Shown: positions 32,031-42,862 of the stretch, one piece after another
Layout of the letters: each line of letters opens with the position of its first letter
How positions within the stretch are numbered: the first letter of the stretch is position 1
Origin: Eurosta solidaginis
Lineage: Eukaryota > Arthropoda > Insecta > Diptera > Tephritidae
Assembly: GCF_040869045.1 (NCBI RefSeq)
Contig: NC_090324.1
Location: 52,853,346-52,917,345, forward strand
Direction: 5' to 3'
Length of the DNA: 64,000 nucleotides
Made by a program: the position numbers and the translations under genes
Notes under the pieces: generated by a model
Told to the model about the DNA's origin: nothing
The model's input: the letters and a program-made list of their open reading frames with translations, nothing else
The model's database searches: none

Positions 32031-32669
32031 CTATTTCGTTGTTTCCCAATTGTTTGTATGCGGTTTCACAACAGTAGTGCGTGCTGGCTTGAAACCACCC
32101 TTGCATTCTTTCTGCAAAACTTTTCCTTTAGGGTTTGTCAATGCCAGTGTTTTTCTCGCAGCTACCTTCGGTTTTGATTTGTTTGGCCCATTCGTTCCAT
32201 CAACCCTTGCGCAATCTGCTGCCTTTGACTTTTGTGGTTTTTGTCGAATCTCTTTCACCAGCACTCGCTTACTGCTGAACTCTTGCACAAAACTGAAGTT
32301 AAGTGGCACATCATTGTTCTTATACTGCATAATCCTTATCTGCATATCGATCCTAATGTCATAGTCAACTAAGACATCCACTCCCAATATGACTTCATCA
32401 ACGATGTCTGCCACAACGAATATGTGTAGAGCCATGAGCTCCCCAATTAAGACTTCATGTATCACTTCTCCCTGGACTTGGTTATACTCGCCAGTAATCG
32501 CACGCAATCTTGCTCCAGGTAATGACTTTACTCTCCTGTTGACCAAATCAGATCGGATTAAAAAATGAGATGCGCCTGTATCTAAAGTCAGTACACGCTT
32601 CTTGCCATTCACATATCCTTTGACGGTAAGATTGCTCGATTTATTTCCAGTCTGAGAGATAGGTATCAC
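32031..32669 (-). pseudogene. gypsy-2A aspartic protease
   Basis: A 212-residue open frame from 32669. RVLTLDTGASHFLIRSDLVN carries the intact DTGAS active site, GARLRAITGE follows, and VDEVILGVDVLVDYDIRID is the ILG...D block of retropepsins. A basic Lys/Pro-rich linker follows (PKVAARKTLALTNPKG...). The frame ends TTVVKPHTNNWETTK by running out of frame across the pol deletion junction. The enzyme domain itself is complete in sequence, but upstream gag and downstream pol are damaged. Confidence 0.75.
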
Positions 32670-32779
32670 ACGACATTCAATAGCTGGGGCAAGTTCTCGA
32701 TCTTTACATCAGACTCGCTCTTGCTTAACTCCTCCAGCTTCGCCTTTACGACCAGCCAAGTTGGAACTACCATGACCGG

Positions 32780-33487
32780 TGCTGCAGTGACGTGAAATGT
32801 GACTTAATTTACCGAACTTGAAACACTTTATAACTCCGGCATTTTCCTGTTGTAATCCCTTCCGTGCTTCAAAACTGCGTCTACCCAATCTGGTCTTTCC
32901 ACTTCCACGCGATGAGTTTTGTATGCGAGCTTACTCAAAAGTGACGCTGTTTCCTGATTCAGTGCATGGGATACCGTTTCAGCTGATGTTGGCTTTGGGT
33001 TCGCATATGTAGCTCGTTTCGTTTCGACATCCCGTATTCCATTTATAAAACTCTGAATTTTAACCCTCTCGGTGTATTCCACGGGTGCGTCTGCATTTGC
33101 GAGATGGGCCAATCTTTCAACATCCGGCGCAAACTCCTGCAAAGTCTCATTCGCTTTTTGGTAACCGTTTTGCAACTCAATTTGGTATATCTGTATTCTA
33201 TGCTCGTTTCCATAACGTCTCTCGACAACGGCCATAAATTCTTCATAACTTTTCCGTTCGTATTCTGGAATAGTCTGTAAGATTTCAGCTGCAGGACCTT
33301 TCAATACCACGAACAGTGCAGCAACTTTATCTTCAGCATTCCAGTTGTTCGCTGCTGACGTCTTCTCAAATTGAAGCTTGAATACCTGGAAAGGAGCAGA
33401 GCCGTCAATAGGTGGAGTTTTTACCTTCGGATTGCTCGCTGGAACAGCTGGGCGATTTAGTTGTAACTGTTGCATAAGACCTCTCAA
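32780..33487 (-). pseudogene. gypsy-2A gag with broken zinc knuckle
   Basis: A 219-residue frame to 32828: PPIDGSAPFQVFKLQFEKTS and WNAEDKVAALFVVLKGPAAE are typical retrotransposon capsid residues, followed by a YEEFMAVVERRYGNEHRIQI segment. After a frame change near 32830 the residues CFKFGKLSHISRHC mark a CCHC knuckle in which the second Cys is Phe. The left breakpoint of the 12.3-kb duplication (33166) lies in the middle of this frame, so the second copy (45476-45804) has only the N-terminal half. Confidence 0.75.
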
Positions 33488-33524
33488 CGCTTCTATCTCG
33501 GCATCAATTTTGTCCTCGGAGGTT

Positions 33525-33707
33525 GCCTGTGGAGGTTTGGAACTACGCTATCATCTCCACACCATTATACCATCCCCCCGAATCAGAGGATGGAAGAGGA
33601 TAACTTGGTTTTTCCCGCATCATTTTAAGCATTAAGCTAATAAGCTCCCTTTCCACAGATGTCCACCTTTCAGTAGTCATTTGTCCGAAAGGACTACCGC
33701 GATCAAC
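33525..33707 (-). repeat. non-LTR ORF1 fragment, left of Transib A
   Basis: Matches 26500-26661 (GTGGAGGTTTGGAACTACGC). Together with 37449-37735 it reconstructs the same ORF1 region that is uninterrupted in copy C. Confidence 0.8.
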
Positions 33708-33712
33708 CAGCG

Positions 33713-33754
33713 CACAGTGTTTCGTGTAGAACAAGCTAGCTGGACAAAAAAAAG
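33713..33754 (+). other. RSS-like 5' terminus of Transib A
   Basis: Heptamer CACAGTG (33713-33719), spacer of 24 bp, then ACAAAAAAA (33744-33752). V(D)J 23-RSSs have the same heptamer, a 23-bp spacer and nonamer ACAAAAACC. Confidence 0.7.
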
Positions 33755-34629
33755 TTCTTATTCCAAGAAAAGTGTAATGAGAAATGAAAGAAAACAAACA
33801 AAATAACAGGATTTCTGCTTTTTTTGATATTTTTGCTCATATATATTGAGTAATTGAAGTAAGAAGGCAGGAGTGACCGTAAAATGCATTGATTAATTTG
33901 CAACATTCTTGTTGAATATTAAGCTTCATATTTCTTTTAAGTGAACACTTTTATATAATTTTTTTTGATGCATTCTAAGCCCGAAAGTAAGTAAAATTTA
34001 TAATAGTAATTCTTTCGCAATTAGAGTATTTTCAATATATTTAACATTCCGTTATTAATAAGAAAAGGTATTTTTTCTCTATATTTTTAAATTTAGGGAC
34101 AAACAAGTTACATACATCCGCGGACATCCGGGATAAGTTTTACATATGTTATAGTCCGAAGTATTCTCTAATAGCAGAAAGAAAAAACCATTGCGAATTC
34201 TTTGCACATCTATTTTTAATTTTTGTTTTTTGTAGATTTTGTTATCTCCACATATAAAATAGGATGTATGTACGTACCAGCTCCGACCAGATATTTGAAC
34301 CTTTAAAGCTGATCTAAAAACGGCAAAATCAATTCCCAGGTACAGGGAACAAACACGTAGCCATAAAACACACAAAAATAAACGCGCAGCGTCAACCAGA
34401 TCACACCAAAAGAAAAAAGGCGAAGATCACTGACTTCAACCTGCCACAACCTACCGCACCAGTCACCAAGGCATAAAAACAGGTACATACAAAACAATCA
34501 TAATGCAGGTATAACCACGCAGGAACGCTACAAAAAACAACCCCATTTGGTAGCATCTACACCAATACCTGAATGTAATATAAATACTGCACAACTGATA
34601 ACAAATCAGAACGATCAACGACACTTAAG

Positions 34630-36757
34630 ATGACAGCAAAACAATCATCAGCTATTCACCCTGTCGGAAAACCAACAACACAAAGCAGTTTAGTTATAAC
34701 CGTGCCAAGAACGAAGTTTTTTGACATTTGGATTCAATATTCGAAGGAAACCAGATATAAAGAATTATTGAGTTTTGTTTTACTTAAGTACGATTTAAGC
34801 GAAGCAGCCGAGTATTCGATAAAAAGTTTAAGCTTACAAATATCGGCATATTCGTCGAAGCTGGATCAAAAGTGGAACACTTCTGGAAGACATAAGGAGC
34901 GACTTTTGAATAAAAACTCGGAGTGGCTTTCGAGTCCAGACTTCACATATACAATAACGGTGAATTCAAAGTTGCCATCAGACCAACCAACCACTTCTTC
35001 AGGTACCCCCGACCCCGGAAAACGAAAGAAGGACTTTGTTAGCTGCAGTGAAAAAACCAAACGGCGTCGAGTGGATGACCTCTTGCAATCTAGAAGTCCT
35101 GGTGAGTTACTTTATGCGGCAGAAGTATCAACGCGTATGTCCGGCAACAGAAATGTTGCTAACATTATAAAAAAATCACAGGAAACCACTCAAATATCCG
35201 GCAAAAAGATGATATGTGAGCCAGATGCAAGATAATTGAGCAATGTAGAAGCTTTAGAATACTACGTAGATAGCAAGTCGATGACTCATGGGTACAAAAC
35301 GACTTGGAAGTGGAGCATCAAGGCAGGCCATAAGGTTTATCCATCATTTTATAGTCTAAGAAAAGCTAGGGCAGAATGCTATCCAAACGAAATTGATGTG
35401 GGTGAAACACGTGCGGAAATTAAAGTCCAGTCCGTATTAGATAAAACTGTTGAGCGTTTAGTTTTAGCAAATCAAGAAGTTTTTGTTAGTTTATTACCTA
35501 CAAACTTGACGTATACTTTAATCAGCAAGTGGGGTTGCGATGGAAGCTCTGGCCATAGCACATATAAGCAAAAGTTTACATGCAGTTCTGACACTGATGA
35601 GTTTTTGTTTATATTTTCTTTCGTTCCTCTTCAATTACAGGATGAAAAAGGTAACATTGTTTGGCAGAATCCTCGACCTTCTTCTACCAATTAAATTTAT
35701 TTTTTCTAAAGAAACAAAAGATTTTATTCTTTTTGAAACGAACAAAGTTTTAGAGGAGATAAGTGCGTTGTTGCCAACAAAGTATATGCTCGAAGAATAC
35801 AAAGTTTCCGTAAATCACAATATGCTTCTTACAATGATTGACAGAAAAGTTTGCAATGCTTTGACTGAAACTTCTTCGGCACAAAAGTGTTATATTTGTG
35901 GTGCCACTCCAAAAGATATGCATAATGAGTTACGGGACTTTACGCCTAACCTAGATAATCTTGGTTTTGGTTTGTCTACTCTCCATGCATGATAAGATGT
36001 TTTGAATGCCTGCTTCACATAATTATCGCCTCGGCGTAAAAAAATGGCAGCTTAGGAATGAGGCAGATAAAGAGAGTGTAAAGCTACGTTCCAACGAAAT
36101 CCAAAATAAATTTAAAAGTGTACTTGGATTGATAGTAGATAAACCAAAACCAGGTTTCGGCAATACCGATGACGGCAACACTGCTCGCAGGTTGTTCGAA
36201 AATTCTGAGGCTAGTGCTGAGAATACGGGATTGGATGTAACGCTCATCAAAAGATTCGACACTCTCCTTCGCGCATTAGCATCTGCGTACAATATAAATA
36301 TCCAAAGATTTGAAAAATTTGCCGTCGAGACTAAAAAACTATATATAGATCTCTATCATGGTTTAATATGCCTGTTACGCTTCATAAAATCTTAGTGCAG
36401 AGTACTGATATTATAAAATCAGCAATTTTACCTATTGGTCAACTTTCTGAGGAAGCCCGGAACAAAGATTTGAGACGATTCAGGGACGATAACACACAAA
36501 AGCAGTCGCGTGAAGCCACGAATAGAGATCTTATGAATATGTTGCTTATAATATCGGATCCTTTAGCTAACATTTTTTGGGAGATACCTAAGAAAAAATT
36601 TAAATGTCTGACTTCAGAAGTCTTAAAGTTACTGTCCCCCGATAATGTTGAGGATTCAAAAAATACCCCAGTTGTTTCAAGCTTTCACAGTAGTGTTGCT
36701 GATGATCATGACTATTCCACAAGTGACTCATCGAATGAAAGTGATGATAGCGAATAA
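34630..36757 (+). pseudogene. Transib transposase (RAG1-related DDE recombinase), copy A
   Basis: Several plus-strand frames make up one protein. From 34630 about 201 residues run to an in-frame TAA at 35233; the same frame resumes to 35694, then come frame changes near 35690, 36000 and 36365. The landmarks of the family are in order: first catalytic Asp in KWGCDGSSGH (GAT 35539-35541); a CYICGATPKD zinc-type CxxC (about 35887); second Asp in NTDDGNTARR (36168-36173); catalytic Glu in IGQLSEEARNKD (36449-36454). These align with RAG1 positions D600, D708 and E962 (from memory). The Glu motif looks a few residues shorter than in relatives. The tail is acidic and Ser-rich. The protein would cut at CACAGTG ends; here it cannot be translated whole. 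Confidence 0.85.
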
Positions 36758-37401
36758 TAACATAATTATGAAAGATAACCTACCCTATAACTTTTTGTTG
36801 GATCAGGTTTTATTTAATTTAAATCTATTGTCTTTTCTACTTTGTATGATACTTTACTTTTAAGTTTTTGTAATAAGTAATTTTCACATAATTAATTTAA
36901 TTATTTACATTGTTATTATTATTATTGTAATTCACTTTTACATTCCTGACTGGTACTATAAACTAATTTTGTAAAAATTGTAGTGCCAGGATAAATACCC
37001 CTTTTTGGACAATTCTTACAATTTTCGCTTTCGCAAATTTATTTTAACTAATTTCCCATAAGAAAATGTGTCACGAGCTATAACAAAAACTAAATTATAT
37101 TTAAAAAATGTTTGAAAAATTCGACGAATTTTCATAAAAAATTTTAATTTTTTTCGGAATTTTTAAATTTCTTTAGAGTATTGAGATTTGCAGTCCATTC
37201 AATTTAAGTACAATAAAGTAATATTCTTAAGTCCTTTAAATTTGTTTGGCGCTATGTCACTTATTCACATGAGTTACTGTATATGAAATAAGCAAATGTA
37301 TGCATATGAAGTAAAATTTTGGAAAAAAATAAAAAAAATAAAATATGGCTGAAATAAATGACGTAGTTGTAATAAATGACTGCATAACTCATGACTCATA
37401 A

Positions 37402-37443
37402 AATAATTTTGCCCAGCTAGCTTGTTCTACACGAAACACTGTG
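37402..37443 (-). other. RSS-like 3' terminus of Transib A
   Basis: Reading inward on the minus strand: CACAGTG, 24-bp spacer, GCAAAATTA (copy B has ACAAAATTA). The last base of the shared 31 bp precedes this block. Confidence 0.65.
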
Positions 37444-37448
37444 CAGCG

Positions 37449-37735
37449 CCACAGTCAGTGACTGCTTTGCCACATCACTCATCTTCTCGGGAAAAGCCGG
37501 AGTCTTAGTGTTATCTCCCTTTGGCACCTCCGACAAAGCCGGAGTCTTAGCGTTAACTCCCTTTAGCACCTCCGAGAAAGCCGGAGTCTTAGCGTTATCT
37601 CCCCTTGGATTATCTCCTACTTCCGTAGTTGGAACTTCCCTCTGACTCGCAGCTTTCGAGGTAGTTGCTACCTCGTTATTGGGGCCATCTGTCTTACAGC
37701 TTTGGGCCTACTTGTCTTGTTGATGTTGGGTGTTG
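37449..37735 (-). repeat. non-LTR ORF1 fragment, right of Transib A
   Basis: Matches 26667-26912 but with three instead of two copies of the 42-bp repeat containing AAAGCCGGAGTCTTAG. Confidence 0.8.
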
Positions 37736-38343
37736 ATCAGACAATTAAATAAAAGCGTTGGGCGCGTGAAATTTCTAAAAATGGCGTAATATAGGCTGAT
37801 TAAGGTTCAGTTGGTCTTTTTATGACTATCAATAAAATTTTTCAATTTGTTAAACAAACAAAACAAAACAACAAAAGTTCAATTGGCAAATCAGCTGCCT
37901 TCGAAAATTCCTTTTCCCTAATTATTTTTCTCCCTGGGAGAAAAGATTGGAGGAATTTTCCCGCGAGATTAAAAAAATCCGCGAGAACGAAATTCCGAGG
38001 GAATATTTAGCATTGGGCTTATTATGTTTCCTGGATTCCAGCGTGATAAAGCTGTCAAGCAGGCTAGATAATACTTGGCACAGTTTATGTAAATATGGGG
38101 AGGTCGTATCTAATGCCTAGACATTAAATCAGACCAGTAGGTCTGCTGTTATTCGTTAGGCCAGTTAGGGTCTTAAATTATATATATAAGGATATAGACA
38201 GCTAGTACTTTGTTATTTTTTCGAAAGGGCCATAACGTGAGTATGATTATTTTGACTAGCAGTTTCGATCTCCCCGAATGAAACAAACAATCTCAGTGAA
38301 TTTATACTTACTGAAACAACTTAAACTTTTAGAAATAAAATTT
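37736..38343. repeat. conserved P-family internal segment, copy A
   Basis: Counterpart of 26913-28322 without the RTE-like insertion; a frame-shifted form of the unrecognised ORF starts at 37822. Confidence 0.75.
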
Positions 38344-38920
38344 TTTCTAAAATTACCGCATACAAACCATTGGCAAACCACGCACCAAAATGAAACTGGT
38401 TCATTTGGAAAGGCTGGCGGCATTTAGATCGACAGATTTGTCTGATCTGGACGATCAGACTAAGGTGGAGGGCTGTGTGACGAATATTAGTAACACTAAG
38501 TGATACTTTTATTTACTTAGCAGTGACTTTTCTGCACATAACCAAATTAATCATTATGTCCATACAATCAGCGGAGAGCAACGCACAACCACATGCATAT
38601 ATCTGAGATATCAAAAGCTATAAACGTAGTTATAGTTGGTAATTTTATAGCTGATAACTAACTAGTAAATTCTAGAAATAGAAGCGCCTAGAAATATGTC
38701 AACGAGGAAACCGAACAGTATAAAAGGCGGCCACAGTTGAGACACGACAGTCAGTTTGATTTAAGCAAGCTCTCAGTTGCGAAGTAAAAGTGTTATTGTG
38801 AAGTACTTTAATAAAGGCCATTTTGTATTATTGAATAGTGGAGTTATTTATTCAACAGATTAGTGATTCGAACGTTAGTAGAATATTGCAAATAAGCGGA
38901 ATTGCAGTAAATTCGTTACA
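38344..38920 (+). mobile_element. 3' end of a gypsy-2 element with LTR, copy A
   Basis: The pol terminus (YRIQTIGKPRTKMKLVHLER), a purine tract GGTGGAGGG, and an LTR from TGTGACGAATATTAG (38476) to ATTCGTTACA (38920). It lies in the opposite orientation to gypsy-2A, so the two partial elements face outward from the Transib locus. The LTR is 445 bp here but 1036 bp in unit B because of one large indel. Confidence 0.8.
38719..38756 (+). promoter_or_regulatory. LTR core promoter: TATA box and initiator
   Basis: TATAAAAG at 38719-38726 and TCAGTT at 38751-38756, 32 bp apart, the arthropod TATA-Inr spacing. The unit B equivalent is TATAAAAG at 51657-51664. Confidence 0.6.
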
Positions 38921-38925
38921 ATATT

Positions 38926-39255
38926 TATATGTAATTTATTTAATAATTTGGAAAAAATTTAAACAACGTGACATCAGAACGGACAAGGCGACAGCTATTT
39001 CGATTATAACTTGTAATGTGTAGAAGATATAATATGCGAAAGAAGACAATTGGGAAAAACTTTACAACAACTAAGGCATGACGAAGCTGAATGCGTTTGC
39101 AACCATTTCAACTATCGTAGGAGTGCGGGTTCGACTCCCACTCCCGGGAGAAAAGACTTTGAAGAGATTTACAAGGTATAATCGAAACAGCTGTCGCCTT
39201 CTTCGTCCTGATGTCACTTTGTTTAAATTTTCCCCAAATTTCTAAATAAATTATA
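38926..39255. mobile_element. hairpin element with tRNA-like B box, copy A
   Basis: Arms of about 75 bp (38930-39006 and 39177-39250) are imperfect reverse complements (AACGTGACATCAGAAC...GGCGACAGCT against AGCTGTCGCC...GATGTCAC). Between them is GGAGTGCGGGTTCGACTCCC, with GGTTCGACTCC (39128-39138) matching a pol III B box. It is not a complete tRNA; the box A side is unclear. Confidence 0.55.
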
Positions 39256-40107
39256 AAAATTAAAAATTGCTTGAAACAAATGTTTTTCATACATTTAAAG
39301 CAATACGTGAAATCCCCGATTAACTCATTTATATGTAATGTTTATATGTATCTAATTGCATGTGTATATAAATATATATATATAATAATAATATGCTGAA
39401 TTGGCTTATATGCATTAGGATTGTAGGTACTTTTTAGGTGTAAGTATTAGTGCAAATACGTATTTGTAATGTAAAAGAGAAAACAATTTCCAATAAAGAA
39501 TTAATAATTGTCAAGACGCTAAGCCACTCTGCGCGTTTAAATTATTTACATATTTTAGTAGTAATACATTTGTAGTCTTGGTGGCGACATACCAAAAAAC
39601 ACGTATGTAAAACAATGAAGAAGATGAAAAAAAGGGTTAACGTGGGTGCTTAAAAGCAAGCCCCTAATGATAAATGCCGGAAGAACAAAGTTTAAGTTTT
39701 CCGGAAGTGATCTGGCAAACATAAGTGTGTACAATCTGTGCGAAAACAATCTGAAATGTTCAAAATTCCATTATTTTGAGTTAGTCGCGGGTCTAACCGA
39801 AAAAAAATTGCAACCTAAAAACAACAAAAATAAAAATCCCAAACTTTTTCCTGTCAAAGACCTAAGTCAAAAAAAAAAATATATTCATATGAATACACAT
39901 ATAAGAATATGCGCTAGAAAATACAGAAAAAAGTACAATTTGGCGAAAACAAAAAAAAGTTTTGAAGTTGAGTTACGGCGATTTTTTTTGCTGCTGCCGT
40001 TGTGTTTATTTTAGTTGTTGGACTGACAGCCGCCAATACTGCGTTTATACTTCTTTTCTTGTTGACCGTGTTGATTTTCCAAATCCTCCGTGGGTATACC
40101 ATATATT
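39256..40107. other. no gene seen
   Basis: AT-rich spacer with a TA-rich microsatellite near 39366-39395. A short frame at 39646-40014 has no recognisable feature and is not conserved in frame with its copy at 52552. Confidence 0.5.
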
Positions 40108-40591
40108 TTAATAACCTTGCATTATTATGGGTGATGTTGTTGTTGGTCTCTGGATGCTGAACGAGCTGGTAAAAATGAATTGTGTGGAGCTATTCGGTGA
40201 ATGAAGATTATGTTGTTGTGGTTGTTGTTGTTGTGGCGATATATCGCCGATACCAAAATGTGGTCCGCCAGTAAAAAAAAAGTGTTGTTGTTGCCGCTGC
40301 CTGCGTCGCAGGTGGTAGTTGTGGTTTCCAGCATTAAAAATGGGTCGTAATTGTTGTTGAAGTTGTGCCGGCGATGAAAAAAATATGTGTAGTCGTTGTA
40401 GGCGTTGTGTGCCGTTGGAGTGTTGTGCCCAGTGTGTCCTTGCGTTGGCGAGGAGGCATTGACTCTTGATTTTCGGGGCGGGTTTCCTGGTTTCGTGGTG
40501 CTCGGCTGACACTGGCAGAGGTGGCATTTTTACCTATACGTGCAATACTATCTTTCAGCTTTCCCGTATTTTTATTTACCCATCCAGACAC
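40108..40591 (-). pseudogene. Q-rich coding-like segment, possible captured host exon, copy A
   Basis: Minus-strand frames start MSGWVNKNTGKLKDSIARIG (40591) and, in another frame from about 40527, read PRNQETRP-type residues, then LQQQLRPIFNAGNHNYHLRR, GPHFGIGDISPQQQQPQQHN and FIFTSSFSIQRPTTTSP. The upstream segment to 40700 looks like a 5' untranslated region. The residues are not those of a transposon family that I know, so a trapped host 5' exon or an LTR-element leader are both possible. Conserved at 53068-53739 in unit B. Confidence 0.3.
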
Positions 40592-40691
40592 TCATACATT
40601 CACACACTTAAATGCTTACACAAACCAACACTTACACAGATACATTTATTTCGGGGTTTGACCGCAATGTTGCTATGCCTTTGGCAACATG

Positions 40692-42862
40692 GTTGCTGCT
40701 AATGCACTGAGTGATGCCCAAGCAACTTTTTACTTCCGCTGCAACATTGTGTTCGCAATATCTACGAAGTTGTCATTACGCGATGTTGTTAGCATAGTGG
40801 CAACATTGCGGCTGAGGCCTGGACTCAACACCCATAGAGACATATACACGCTGCCATTCATTCAAAGCAGCATGGAGGCAGGCTGTCGTGACAGGCTCGC
40901 AACCGCCGATGGTACCTGCACTATGGAGCGTGTGCGTAAAAGATTTCAATGCAGCATTATTATATATTATTATTTCCCGCATCTAACGTGTGACCTCGAC
41001 CCAGTGGCGTAGTGTGGTTTTCTTGCGCCAGGGCAAAATATTTTTTTGGAATCAACAAAAGGACCCTATGCTCCAAAATAAACATTTATATCCCTTGTCT
41101 CTTCAAATTTTTCACATCACAGGACTTGACACTGATTTAATGTACATACGGCCATATTGTTCACGACGTGGACCTTGCACATAACATAACAACTGGACTT
41201 CGATGGCACATCGTTACTGCTGTGGAACCCCAACAAATTTTGGTTGTGATATTCGAACACAGTCTCTGCTTCAATGCAAATGCATCCCAAATTGCCACCA
41301 ATGCAAAAAGATGCATAATAATCCTTAAATCGCTTCAACGGAGAAAGTTGCGGCTGCCAAATTTCCCACTTAGAACTGCTACGGAATATCTTCTTAAGAC
41401 CTCTGATCACCTGTCCCAATAGACAATTGATTGATGTAGTTCCGCCTCCAAGGTAGAAAACAAGACAACTGCATAAGCCCTATGACGAGATAGGGTGTAG
41501 TATGATCCAGAGCAACACGAACGCAGAGTCTGTGATTTCCATCAAATTCAGGCTCCCGCGTTTGCAGCCATCGCCGAAGAAGAATGCACACTTTCGAAGG
41601 ATATGCGCGTTACTCTGCCCCAGTTTCGATCTATATGTATGATACCAGCCTGGTGTATAGCAACAATCATGTATTCGTCTGTAATGTGGAACAAAAATAT
41701 GTAATAGCAACTTTTTTTGCTAAAACCATACCGAAACTGCCGATTCCTGGGACTTCCGTTAGAGGAATTTATTTAAAGTTTATTGAGTGGTCTAGCCTAT
41801 TAACCCAGGCTAGGGATTTGTACAACAAAAATAAGAACCATACATGGACGGACAGGAAAAGGACCACGCCGCCTAGTTCTGTCGATTATAAACAGGAAAA
41901 TGTATATGTGCGCTGCTCTCTGCATGTCATCAAACCAAAATCGGGATGTCCCACTTAACGACAAAGTGGGGGAAAGAGGTGTCGGAAAAATTCAACCTCC
42001 ACATATTAGTATCCCCCAGTTGGACTAGGTGAATAGTCCAGCTGCGAAGACCAGCAAAAATCTAATGATGGAAGTAAGCTGAATTCTGGTATGAGTAAAT
42101 TATGGCCATGCATAGTTAAATCGTACAAATAAAAAAATAAAAAAAAAATAAAAAAAACTATAAAACCGAACTAAAAAAAATACATACCAAATTTGCGATC
42201 TATTTTATTTTTATTTTTTATCGGGCATTTGTAAAGTCAAATATACTAAAATTTTTGTTTGTATCCTTTGAATTGGCATTTCCACAAAGTTTTTGAGCGA
42301 TTATACAATTTTTTTAAAAATCAAAAAATCATTAGATACGGCGGCGAGAAGGGAGAATGGTTTTACCTTCCTATATTTTTATCATGGACTGAAGATATCA
42401 TCTATAAGTAGACTCAAATACATATTTAATAATATAATGATTATAATACATTAGTAATAATATACATTAGTAATAATATACATTAGTATTACTGAGATAG
42501 TCAAGTTTGGGAAAAGCCTCTTCTCCATACGAGATTATAAAAGTAAGTAAATCTAACGGAGTTTTAGGTTCAATTTCTTTTCTACTGCAAAGTATTATTT
42601 TTCAGACACATATTTCGATAAAAAGTTCTGTTATATCGAAATCTGTATTATAAAATTCACCAAAGTTCTTACAATATCGTCGTTATTATGCCTATTTAAC
42701 AAATTCTAAGAAAAATCCAAATATAAAACAAGTAAGGACGGGGTTGCTTTCGGCTGTGCCGAAGACTTCATACCTTTCATGAATGGGCTGAACAATAATC
42801 TTATCTCGTTAGTAATCTCCAAATAATCGGATGTAAAAGATTTTGACTATAAATATAAAATA
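40692..42862. other. duplicated spacer without recognised gene
   Basis: Shared with 53820-56036. Several 60-125-residue frames on both strands (41117-41419 minus, 41584-41958 plus) are kept partly in both units but show no motif. A-rich runs at 42128-42180 and an ATACATTAGTAATA short tandem repeat at 42450-42490 are visible. Confidence 0.45.

Larger units (their letters stand above)
31071..33524 (-). mobile_element. gypsy-2A: gag-protease joined to 3' LTR, most of pol deleted
   Basis: On the minus strand: gag (33487-32828), protease (32669 onward), then near 32062 the frame runs into the pol terminus of the same family (YRIQTIGKQ...LERLAA) and the 3' LTR (31946-31071). RT, RNase H and integrase are missing. 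The gag start is joined at about 33525 to a non-LTR ORF1 fragment, so the 5' LTR is missing too. Family relatives: 38344-38920, 50698-51858 and 59142-61470. Confidence 0.8.
33713..37443 (+). mobile_element. Transib-type transposon, copy A
   Basis: The termini are CACAGTGTTTCGTGTAGAAC at 33713 and its reverse complement ending CACTGTG at 37443. The inverted repeat is about 31 bp and is followed by an A-rich block. The flanks are CAGCG on both sides (33708-33712 and 37444-37448), the 5-bp GC-rich duplication typical of Transib. The interior holds a broken RAG1-related transposase (34630-36757). The same target without the insert is at 26662 in this window, proving clean insertion. Confidence 0.9.

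Noticed and set aside
39121..39150. A tRNA gene
   Set aside because: Only a B-box-like segment is present; no cloverleaf with anticodon arm and acceptor stem could be formed from the surrounding sequence.
41117..41958. Possible protein genes in the duplicated spacer
   Set aside because: Frames are partly kept between units A and B, but recent duplication alone explains that, and no motif is visible.
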